This document shows, one piece after another, positions 13,024 through 21,433 of a stretch of 64,000 nt of DNA; positions within the stretch are counted from its first letter, which is position 1; each line of letters starts with the position of its first letter. A program made the translations under genes and the position numbers. Below the pieces are notes generated by a model. The model saw only the letters and a list, made by a program, of their open reading frames with translations, made no database searches and was not told the DNA's origin. The stretch is from Hirsutella rhossiliensis (taxonomy: Eukaryota; Ascomycota; Sordariomycetes; Hypocreales; Ophiocordycipitaceae): contig NW_025408674.1 in assembly GCF_020360975.1 (NCBI RefSeq), positions 620,001 to 684,000 on the forward strand. Direction: 5' to 3'.

Positions 13024-13740
13024 GTGACGCGATGAAGAGTTCGGCAGGCGGGAAGAGTCGGCAGGCGGCAGACAGGGTGGGAGGCGCCTAGTGGTGGGAT
13101 AAGGCACGCGAAAAGGCAACAGAAGCCGGGGGAAGGGCAGCGACCAACGAGGAGGGAGGCAAGGAGGGACCAATCACAAGGGACCAATCAAGGGGCGGAG
13201 AACCTTTGGGGGGAGAGGGCGGGGTCTGCGGGGCACGTTAGAAGGCCTTTCGTTCCTCAAGGCATTTGGGAAAACTTATTCGATTAATGTAAAGTCAGCC
13301 TACGGCTGAATTATATGTTGCATTCAGGATACGTACCCTTTGCACTTGACACATCACGAATCCTGTAACAGGACTATTCCCCTATGTTTGAGCCACTACC
13401 CCTTTTCTTATGCACATCTGCAATCTGTCCTCATTAGTTTATGCGTCTTTCCTTGAACTCTTCTACTCTCCTTGGTCATAAATAGGGTTCTTGCTCACCC
13501 CTTCTTAGATAGAACAGACGAACCTCAATTTACATGTTGACCCTTACCTTTCCAAATTACTTCCCTGCGAGATTATACCATTTCTCGGGGCGCGAGAAGT
13601 CCAGAAATGGCTCTCTGTCAACCTGCCAACGAAAAAAAAAAGCCAGAAAGCGAGTTGGCCAACCAAACAGGCATAAGGGTCACGATGCCTCAAGCAAGCC
13701 CCATACTCGATTCGGCCGTCCTGGTTAGTTTTGCCTTGAT
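13024..13740. other. 3' flank of Helitron family B copy 1, no gene seen
   Basis: The first 200 bases are G-rich and purine-biased (13024-13230) and probably belong to the Helitron 3' non-coding end. The terminal CTRR with hairpin could not be placed by eye. The rest, 13250-13740, is of ordinary composition with a short poly-A run near 13630 and no supported gene. Confidence 0.4.
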
Positions 13741-14292
13741 TCATAACCACAACAAGGCGCAGGTTGGGTTGTTGTGAACCTGGACGCCCTTGTTAGGACA
13801 CTCAAGACAGAAGCAGTCGGCCAACTCAATAGGCCTCCGGTTGCTTGATCGTAACAACATGTGGTTGCCGAAGAGAAAATCCACGGAAGTACGCAGTCCA
13901 CATGCCTTCTCTTTCAATCCCCAGGCATAACGAGTATGCTCTGGTATTTTGGCAGGCGAGTAGGCATCTTTCATGGTGCCTACCATACGGTCTGCCCACT
14001 CCTCACGTCCTTTCTCGTGAGTCTGTCGCAGAAGATAGCGATAGATAGCCTTGTTTGCAAAACCACGTGGATGTGGCGATGGATTTAACATCTGGCCATT
14101 TATTCTCCTCGTTCGTTGCTCTGCCCAGAGTCTCGTAATGGCGTTGCCGTAGGTCCTCACGGTGTTGAATTTGAGCGTGAGTGCGGATTTGAATGGCTCC
14201 TCTTCATCTTCTGATGTCAATTCGATCTTATCCACGGTTATTTCGCTTGGCGACTCTTGGACGCCCCTCCCGAAACCATCAGATTGTAGCAC
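13741..14292 (-). pseudogene. Crypton-like / Ndc10-related recombinase fragment
   Basis: A minus-strand frame encodes a segment typical of a fungal family related to Ndc10 and Crypton tyrosine recombinases. It has TYGNAITRLWAEQRTRRIN and PHPRGFANKAIYRYL, then a basic H-x-KGREEWADR helix, and finally VDFLFGNHMLLRSSNRRPI followed by ELADCFCLECPNKG. The piece ends at 13741 without any catalytic core (no R-H-R-Y region). Its upstream end overlaps, in another frame, the last codons of the secreted-protein gene that stops at 14238, so the fragment seems to abut or interrupt sequence downstream of that gene. The family assignment is from remembered motif pattern only. It is a remnant, not a working recombinase. 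Confidence 0.45.
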
Positions 14293-17200
14293 TTGCCCAC
14301 GGCTCCGCCGGTTACCGAATATTTGACATCGTCGCTCTCCAGCATGTGGAGGCCCTTTTCAGGGTCGCTCGCCAAGAAGACCTTGGGCCCACTGCCATCT
14401 GTAAAGTCGCAGATCGTCGGGTACAGCACGTTGCCATCCACATCCACACCCAGGTAATACGACTTGTCGGGCATGCTCTCGTTCGTGTAGAGCGCCAAGA
14501 CGATGACGACGCCCGACCGCGTCACCTCGTTGTCAGCCCGCAGTCGCAGACGGGACACGCCGAGCGTGCTCATAGTAGTTGCGTCGTAGTGCATCAGCTT
14601 GCGCGCGCCGTCAGAGGCTATCGAGTTGTCTCGGCCGATCGGGAACAGCTCGGAGCAATCGGGGTTGCGCTCGCCCTCGGCGTCGGCGGCGTACAGGTTG
14701 CCGTTGCCGCACGACACCACCATGGCTTTGCCTCCTGGGGTGACGAGACGAGCGTAGTTGAACCCATTCACGTCGCTGTATGACGATTCGTTCAAAGGCT
14801 CCGGCGCCGAGGTGACGTATTTGGATCCGTGAGCCGGGTACTCCCTCGTCAAGTCGGAGACAGAGTCGGGTGGCAGCGCCAACGGTTCTGACCTCTTTGA
14901 CTTGGATTCAGTGACGTTAAAGGGTTGTGACGGTCCCTTATAAGCAGGCAAGCTGTATAGAGTCGTGTCAGCGAGACCAAGGACAGATCAAATTCACATC
15001 GTGACGGAGTAGGGGGATAAAGCATGGATAGGGGCAGAGGAAACTCACGCGAAGCATTTGCGAACCAGCTCACGATCTCCAGTATCGTGCAGGTTGACTG
15101 TTTCTAAATCCACCACGTTGATAAACACCTTGTTGCGCCATGTGATTTGGGTGCTGATGCCGGCGCAGCCGTCTCGCTCCTTGAATCCGGCCGAGAAGGA
15201 TCCGGTATCCGCCAGGCTCATGGCCGCAGCGGCCTGAGCAGTCGCCTTGATTGAAGGCTCGTAGATAATTGCCACCGTCTTGTGCCACTCGCTGATTGCA
15301 AGGCCGCACTCGAGGCCGACGGGCAGCGCCAGGGAGGCCGACAGAATAATCTCTCCCTCGGCCTCCAAGGCGGGCTTGAAGTAGGGCTCCCAGCCGCTCT
15401 TCTCGTTCTTGGACGAGTCCATAATGTCGACGACGACGCGGGCTGCTTGCAGGCCCACCTCGGCGCCGGCCAGCAACCTGCCCTTGGCCGCCGCCTCGAG
15501 CCCGACGCGCGTGCCGACCGACACTTGCGGAGCGATGGTGACGACGCCGTAGTTGAGGCCAGGCAGGCCCACCCTGAGCAGATCCATCGAGAGCTCGGAC
15601 TTGTAACGGATGTGGGCGTCGACGCCGAGTTTCAGTCCAAAGTGCATGTCCGTGTTGAGCTCGACCCTGCCCTCGGTGATGCCGTGCAGCATGCTCCAGC
15701 TCGCCTTGCCGGCGACACTCGCCTTGCCCCTGGCGCCGCAGTCGACGCAAAAGATGTTGAGATACTTGGTCACGTCGCCCTCGACCTTGGGGGAACCAAA
15801 CGACTTGAGCAGGATGGCGTTGCCCCATGGCGAAACGACCGCCTGGGCGCCACTGTCCACGAGGTTGTTGGCCTCCGAATTTTGGTTGCTGGGATCGGGT
15901 AGAGCCCACGAGAACTCCTTTTTGTAGCCGCCCGAGAAATTGATGGCCTCGGCAACCTTCTCGTAGGCGTCGCTGAAGACTTTCTCGACGGTGTTGACCG
16001 CACCAGACCAAATCGACGACCAAAAGCCCCTCTTCAAGAGGAGGTCGCGCTGGTGCCTCCTCGAGAACGCGGCCGTCCTGTTCAAGCCGTGACCAGATGA
16101 CTGTGGAGCGGCTCCCAAGTCGAGCCCGGGCGCCAGGTCGTTCAACAGGGCCCTGCTTTTGTCGCCCAGGGGCACGTAGCCGAGGCCATTGTCGAGGTCC
16201 ATGTCAAAGTATTCACCCAGGCAAGCTGAGGGGAGGCCGTACTTTGCATCGGACGGCGCGGCACAGGGGGGCCGTCCAGAAGGCTTGCTCGCGCCGGAGC
16301 GGGAGCCGGAGTCGGAGCTCGGAGTTGAAGTGGGGCCGGCGTTCCAGCTAAAGTCCGGCCCCGCGCCTTCCTCACGGTCAGACTGTGCGGCGCCGTTGCC
16401 GTTCCGGGGGTTCCACCAGCCCCATTCCGTGTCACCGCCCGAGGTGATATCGTCCGGGTGCTTGGACTGGCCACGAGCGACAATTGTCCGGATGCTAGTC
16501 GAGGCATCCACCTCGAGGCTCGAGACGTCGAAGTAGCATCGCTGACCCTTTTCGTAGTCCCCGCATTCCTTGGCGTATGCGATCAAGATCAAACCGTCCT
16601 TGGCGGACCAGGTGTTGGATGCGTGCTCAAAGGCTTCTTGGCTGTTGAACGTCACCGCCAAGCTGTCTGCACCAATGCTGGTGACCGACACATGGTCCGA
16701 GTGGTCCAGGTTGACAGACTGGCTAGTGAAGTAGTAGGAAACAAAGGCAAAGGCGCCAGCCTTGGCAGGGTCTATTTGAACATACCGTTAGAGCCAACGA
16801 TATACGGACGGCTGTCACGTCAGGAGTGCAGCAACGTTAAAGTGAACACGTACCAGAGTTACCATAGAACATCTGGGAGGCCTTGCCTGGAAGGATAGGC
16901 TTGACGTTCTCCGACGGCTTCGTATCAAATGTCCAATGAATGTCGGGCAATAGGGTAGTTTGGGGTCCACCGGTCGTGGGTGACTGGGTCGCTCGTTCCG
17001 CCCTGGAGCTGCTTCGATTTTGAGCCGTTGGGGTCGAGGAGATAACGTGCGTTGAGTGCAGCAAGGTTGGTAAGGGATGTCCATGGGCTGCGGACCGGGT
17101 GACTTGTGCGCCTACAGTGCTGCTTCGGTTTTGGTTCGCAGGGGTCAAGGAGACAACAGGCGTCGATTGCACCAAGGTGGTTGAGGGGTGCGCAAGAGTG

Positions 17201-17463
17201 GCAGACTGGGTTGCATGTGCTCCCACAGAGCTGCTCTGGTCCCGGCCTTCAGCAGGCACAGGGGTAGAGGAGACGAGGGGCCTGCTCGTGTGACAGCCAT
17301 AGCTGCTGCAGCAGTCCTCCGATCTGCAAGCCTGCTCGCTTTGCTCAATCGGAATAGGGGAGGAGGTATTGGAATACAGCGGCCCTGAAGCGGAAGCTGG
17401 CAGTGCGTGGGCTGCGCCAACTGTGCCGAGGAGGGCCGCACATGCCTTGGGAATGGAAGGCAT
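14238..17463 (-). CDS. Large secreted fungal protein (DUF7029/DUF7223-like), three exons
   Basis: The gene is complete on the minus strand. Exon 1 is 17463-16854, exon 2 is 16771-15049 and exon 3 is 14952-14238, totalling 3048 nt or 1015 residues. The introns are 82 bp (16772-16853, GTACGT donor, AATAG acceptor) and 96 bp (14953-15048, GTGAGT donor, ACAG acceptor); both joins keep the frame. The ATG at 17463 has a good context (AAAATGCC) and starts a signal peptide (MPSIPKACAALLGTVGAAHA). A Ser/Thr-rich stalk with three imperfect repeats of about 37 residues follows. Then comes a DUF7029-like domain (WTFDTKPSENVKPILPGKAS onward), an acidic Ser/Gly linker, and a DUF7223-like region with WGNAILLKSFGSPK and IFCVDCGARGKA. 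Domain names are from memory. The role is unknown, probably extracellular or cell wall. No transposon features were seen, so this is probably a host gene. Confidence 0.82.
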
Positions 17464-19138
17464 TTTGACTACGGAATCCAATAGAAGAGAAGAATCTTGT
17501 GATTCAACAAGTGAAGGGTGGATTCAAATAAAGAAAATAAAAGAAAATAAAGAAAAGGGAATGAGTGACTTCAGGAGTAGAAGACGGGGTGTGAGAAGAA
17601 AGGACAACGGGCTGCACCGTCACTGACCGGATGCAGAGGGCACAGTGGCTGCTGGTAGATGAAGAAAGAGAAACTCTTGAATAAGAAGAGAAGAAGCAAG
17701 GCGTTGACGGCATACTTATACAAGGCTGTCATGAAGCTGATCCTTATGGGTATCGGCATGCCTCGTCCAGTCCACGCACCTCCTCCATGCGGCAGTGCCC
17801 GGTGGACGAGAGGAGCTCCCCTGGAGCATCGATGTGATAGCCGTGGCCGTTCCGTCATATTGCAAGACTGAGCCTTGCGCCAAGAGCGGAGTACGAAGCT
17901 ATGGGGGCTGCATCCTTCCCCGCGCGAGACGCACAAGCAGGTGAAATAAAGCCATTCCGCGCCGTTGCAGCTGCGGTCAAGGACGCACGTGGCATTGCCG
18001 GGAGCCCGCTAGAGTCACATACGCAACTGAGATACTTATCGGCCAGCGATGTTGCTCGGTTGAGCGGCTGCCAGGAGATATTACTCAAAATATTTGCATA
18101 CGTATGACGCCCGTCCTATATGTGGGGATGTTGTTACCGTAAGAACTCACTAAATTGGAACGGGTCTTGGCGGTCTGGGGCGGTGGGAGGGGGATGCGGG
18201 ACATATTTTAGTCCCCTTCCATGCTCCGCGTCATCCATACTGTAACGGGGGCCCCTTAGTTGGCTGCCGAAGGCCCCGCCAACGGGTACTTAAAAATGAT
18301 GCAGAAGAGTCATGCCCTTTTATTCTCCCTGCCGTGGTCTTCATGCTCCTACACCTTGTACCCCTGAGTTTTAAAACGAACTAAATTGAACAGTTAAAGT
18401 GTTGTTAAGGAAAGTTGCCCCGCGGTCCTCACCTGACGAGAACGGCCGAAATATACGTATACAATAGCTTTGTCAGTCTGCCTTAGGAACACAGCCACGG
18501 CTTTGCCTCGGCCTAGCCAGGCAGGGACGGGTGGAACCAAGGTAAGCCATAGGCTCATAGAGGCATAATGTGTGCCCGGGGGGCCCCCGGACATCTATTC
18601 AGCTCTTCTTCTTTGACTTCAGATAGTTTACAACAGGGGAAATAACAAGTTGGATCTAAACCCCTATTCGCCCTCTAAGTGGGCGGGGCGGCGGAGTATG
18701 GGTATAGCGGGATCGAAGTGTATTAGGTAGTGTCAGAACAGCGGTTCTGCGGCTCGTCCGAATGAAGAAAGGTGGCAACGATAGTGGGCACACAGAAGAG
18801 GTTAATCGGAGCTTATAGGCACGGCTGTGTGTGTGTCAGAGCGATATGTGTGATGCCCCCTTCCGGCTAGAAATGTGCCCCGCAGAAATCTCAGCTGAAT
18901 GCCCCACGTGACTGGCAGGTGACCCATGCCGCCCTTCCTGCAGCGCCGTTCCAACAGGTAGTTAATTTATGGGATTGTTGCCTCGCTCCTACTCGTGCCG
19001 GCCCCCACTTTAGTGGGTGATTTGGCTCACCCACTAATTGTAGTTGTAAGTCCAGAACAGCTTATCCCGCTTTTTGAGTCGCCGATACGGAGTACGCATT
19101 ACAAGGAAGGGAGGAAATTACTTGTTTAAGCAATTGCG
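17464..19138. other. Upstream region of the secreted-protein gene and non-coding DNA
   Basis: The first few hundred bases are the promoter side of the gene at 17463; pyrimidine-rich minus-strand sequence precedes the ATG. A degenerate hairpin with TTGGC and GCCAACGGGTA arms lies near 18259-18287. A neat hairpin lies at 19010-19037 (11-bp stem TTAGTGGGTGA / TCACCCACTAA, 6-base loop). I see no supported coding region. Confidence 0.5.
19010..19037. repeat. Short perfect hairpin
   Basis: TTAGTGGGTGA at 19010-19020 and TCACCCACTAA at 19027-19037 form an 11-bp stem around a 6-base loop. It may be a transposon tip or the abutted ends of a deleted inverted-repeat element. No neighbouring coding gene explains it. 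Confidence 0.6.
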
Positions 19139-19143
19139 CATAG

Positions 19144-19365
19144 TGTTACGGCCAGGCACATACGAGCCTTGACGGCTATAAAGATGTATTGGCACTATGA
19201 ACGAAGACTCAAAGCTAAGGAGCAAGAAAGGAAGACTAGACTACACGACCGAGCGGGCCCTTATATAGACACGAGGTCGCGCGTGGGCACGTGATGCTGC
19301 TTGGGCACGTGACACTGGTGAGGTGCTGCGCTGGCGGCTCTACGCTGGCGCCCAGGGTCGTGACA
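19144..19365 (+). mobile_element. Solo LTR with 5-bp target duplication
   Basis: A 222-bp segment starts TGTTACGG and ends CGTGACA, giving TG...CA ends with a TGT/ACA inverted terminus. It is flanked by the direct repeat CATAG at 19139-19143 and 19366-19370. Inside, CTTATATAGAC near 19260 is a plausible TATA box, which gives the plus orientation. No gag or pol lies next to it, so it is best explained as the product of LTR-LTR recombination of a retrotransposon. Its sequence differs from the LTRs at 43670 and 49203. Confidence 0.75.
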
Positions 19366-19370
19366 CATAG

Positions 19371-20055
19371 GATGTAGTCCGGTACGGGTGCATGACACAG
19401 TGTCCACTTGCGCTCCTATTTAAGTGGGGACTCAAGACAGCTAGCTCTCTTTTGTTACCTTCATATACACACCCTCAGTTCAAGCCCTTTTACGCGCCTG
19501 TGCCGAGAGCTCTCAAGGTACCCGTTGGTTGACTAGGCGCCCCGCCTAGCTTCAGCCAACGGGTAGATGCGACAGCTTTCCTATGGCCTGACTAGCCTGA
19601 TAATAACCTCATTAGCTATAAGATTAGAGTCTAAGGCATTGTTTTTGGTAGCCTTAGAAGGTTTCGTGGTCTCGGCAGATTGTGCGCCGGATCTTCGTTG
19701 GGTGCAGACCGTTTTGATTCCGTGGCCTCGCGGCCTTAAAGTAAAACGTGCAGGTACGAATGACCCTTGCTTGGGCGGAGGAAAATTAGGACAGTGCAAA
19801 AAGACTGTGAGAATTGTACTGACACAGTGACAGGCCCCCCTGCAAAAGTCACGTTGCTTTAACACTCATTAAAATGTGATAATTCAGCTATATGTACCGG
19901 TATGTATGTACCAAGGCTGATGTCCTGCGTAAGTGAGAAGCAACGAATATTTATACCGCCTTGTCTTTCGACCTTTAATCCTCTAATCATACTCCAATCC
20001 AACATTTCCAAACCACCACATTCTTTTACTACCACTACGCTTTCTATTCAAGACA
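19371..20055. other. Non-coding interval with hairpin repeat and promoter of the small secreted gene
   Basis: It contains the 47-base hairpin at 19519-19565. Near 19945-19957 there is a TATA-like ATATTTATA about 100 bases before the ATG at 20056, followed by a pyrimidine-rich leader, which is typical of fungal promoters. A short plus-strand frame at 19567-19830 shows no domain and is not called. Confidence 0.45.
19519..19565. repeat. 47-base hairpin repeat, complete copy
   Basis: The outer arms TACCCGTTGG and CCAACGGGTA enclose an inner stem CTAGGCG / CGCCTAG. The first 32 bases of its reverse complement recur at 61128-61159, where the copy is cut by another element, and a weaker relative sits at 18259-18287. 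This marks it as a dispersed miniature palindromic repeat. Confidence 0.65.
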
Positions 20056-20338
20056 ATGAAGTCAGTTACTGTTCTTATTGCCTCCCTCGCCGCCGTGGCT
20101 GTGGCTACCCCGGTACCGGATTCGTCGAAGGTGAAGCCGAACGATCATTCGGAAAAATGTGTAAGTGGCCACTGACCGGTTTACGGTTTAAGCACTAGCA
20201 AAAAGATATGTACTAACATGTTGATGACTAGCTCGACGGCGTAAGCGGCACCTTGGCTACTAGAGACATAAACATGCTAACAATACTTGGAATCTATAGT
20301 CTGACTGGGACTGGCACTGCCTTGGTTGGGCTTGGTAA
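20056..20338 (+). CDS. Small secreted Trp-rich peptide gene with a 9-nt micro-exon
   Basis: Exon 1 (20056-20160) encodes 35 residues: a clear signal peptide (MKSVTVLIASLAAVAVA) followed by a short Pro/Ser/Lys segment ending in Cys. Intron 1 (20161-20231, 71 bp) has a GTAAGT donor, an ACTAAC branch site and a GACTAG acceptor. Exon 2 is only 9 nt (20232-20240, Leu-Asp-Gly). Intron 2 (20241-20299, 59 bp) has a GTAAGC donor, a GCTAAC branch and a CTATAG acceptor. Exon 3 (20300-20338) encodes SDWDWHCLGWAW and a stop. The product is 50 residues, about 33 mature, with two cysteines and five tryptophans in the last twelve residues. A TATA-like box lies about 100 bp upstream. Function is unknown; it could be an effector, a pheromone-like or an antimicrobial peptide. 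If intron 2 is kept, the frame stays open to a different C-terminus, so two isoforms are possible. Confidence 0.6.
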
Positions 20339-20657
20339 TTATCCAGCAGGTTAGGACATTGCTTCTGTCGAGAAGAAGGTCCGAACGAAGTGAGGCCTCT
20401 AGGTCTCTCTAGGTAATACAGCTCGAAACCAGGTAAGGAGGGAGGTTTGTGGTCCACTGAGGGGTCCGGAGGATCTCCTATTCGATCGGGATCATCCAAG
20501 GAGCCCGGTATATCTTTTACTGGCTCGGGGACCTCAAGAGATTGAACTATCGACCTAATAGCTTTTCAAGCTATTGATCGGGGAGATCGAGCTGAATGTG
20601 CTGACGTAGATGGCTTACGCGGCCTTCAGTGAGAGGCAAGAAGTGCCCTCTTCCTGA
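20339..20657. other. Interval between the small secreted gene and the inverted repeat
   Basis: I see no supported gene. A short minus-strand frame (20260-20499) has no recognised domain and overlaps the exons of the secreted gene. Confidence 0.4.
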
Positions 20658-21138
20658 TAGAATGTACATTATACCTGAACACGGGATATGAACACAGGGA
20701 AGGCACAGAGGGATATAAAAGGGGAGGGCTAGACGGATACAGGGCAACTGGACAGAACAATCAACACATGCACATCACCGACTATCAGATCATCTGAGAA
20801 TCTACCTACGAAAAGTCCCTTTATCCACTTTTATGCCCACTTATGCTCTCTCCTTCGCGAGAGCTTCATCACCAGAGTCGCTCTGTAATATTGTCTGACA
20901 AGACGATGGGCTGCACGATTGTCTGGGAAGGATCTCGCGAAGGAGAGATCAAAGTGGGCATAAAAGTGAATAAAGGGACTTTTCGTAGGTAGATTCTCAG
21001 ATGATCTGATAGTCTGTGATGTGCATGTGTTGATTGCTCTACCCCCGGTTGCCCTTTTCCCGTCCAAACTGCCCCTTTTGTATCCCTCCACGCTTTTCCC
21101 AAGTTGATATCCCGTTTTCAGGTATAGTATACATTCTA
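20658..21138. repeat. Long inverted repeat (about 205-bp arms, 70-bp spacer) with TATA motifs
   Basis: The left arm 20658-20862 and right arm 20933-21138 are imperfect reverse complements. Both run from TAGAATGTA through ACGGGATAT, GAGGGATA(T/C)AAAAGGGG, a near-identical block ending ATCAACACATGCACATCAC, GAAAAGTCCCTTTAT, and CTCTCCTTCGCGAGA. Each arm carries a promoter-like GATATAAAAGG-type motif pointing toward the centre. The spacer contains GTCTGACA / TTGTCTGG. It looks like two related LTRs head to head or a foldback element. It adjoins the 3' end of Helitron family A copy 2. Confidence 0.75.
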
Positions 21139-21234
21139 AAATACTTCGAACACCCGTTAAGTTGCCAAGGCAAGGGGCTTAACGGCTGAATATCCAGCCC
21201 GAAGGGTAAATATCGTAACCTGCAATTCACTTTC

Positions 21235-21253
21235 CTAGGGGGAGACCCCCTAG
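21235..21253. repeat. Perfect 19-base palindrome near the Helitron A copy 2 3' end
   Basis: CTAGGGGGAGACCCCCTAG forms an 8-bp stem and lies about 180 bases beyond the last helicase codons on the minus-strand 3' side. Helitrons usually end with a hairpin and a CTRR motif. This hairpin, or the CCGTTAAG/CTTAACGG stem at about 21155-21185, could be the terminator. The exact 3' end is not determined. Confidence 0.35.
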
Positions 21254-21433
21254 AACCCCCCATTCGCCTGCCGCGGGCAAACCAGCTGTTCAAACCGCTT
21301 CAAACCTGCACTAAGGGAATTGACTGATAGTTAGGGAGTCTCTCTGCTGCTTCCCAACAGGCCCAACCTAACTATAAACTATATACTATATATCGAACCT
21401 CCCATTTCCCTGCAGCTTGGAGGAACATGTCGT

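Noticed and set aside
13741..14292. Starship captain (DUF3435) gene
   Set aside because: The recognised segments fit the Ndc10/Crypton-like family better, no catalytic R-H-R-Y core is present and no cargo boundaries were seen.
15282..15902. Plus-strand frame opposite exon 2 of the secreted-protein gene
   Set aside because: It is an antisense shadow in GC-rich coding sequence; the minus-strand gene has introns, a signal peptide and domains.
19567..19830. Short plus-strand frame after the hairpin repeat
   Set aside because: It has no domain and no homologue in the window, and it lies between a repeat and a promoter region.
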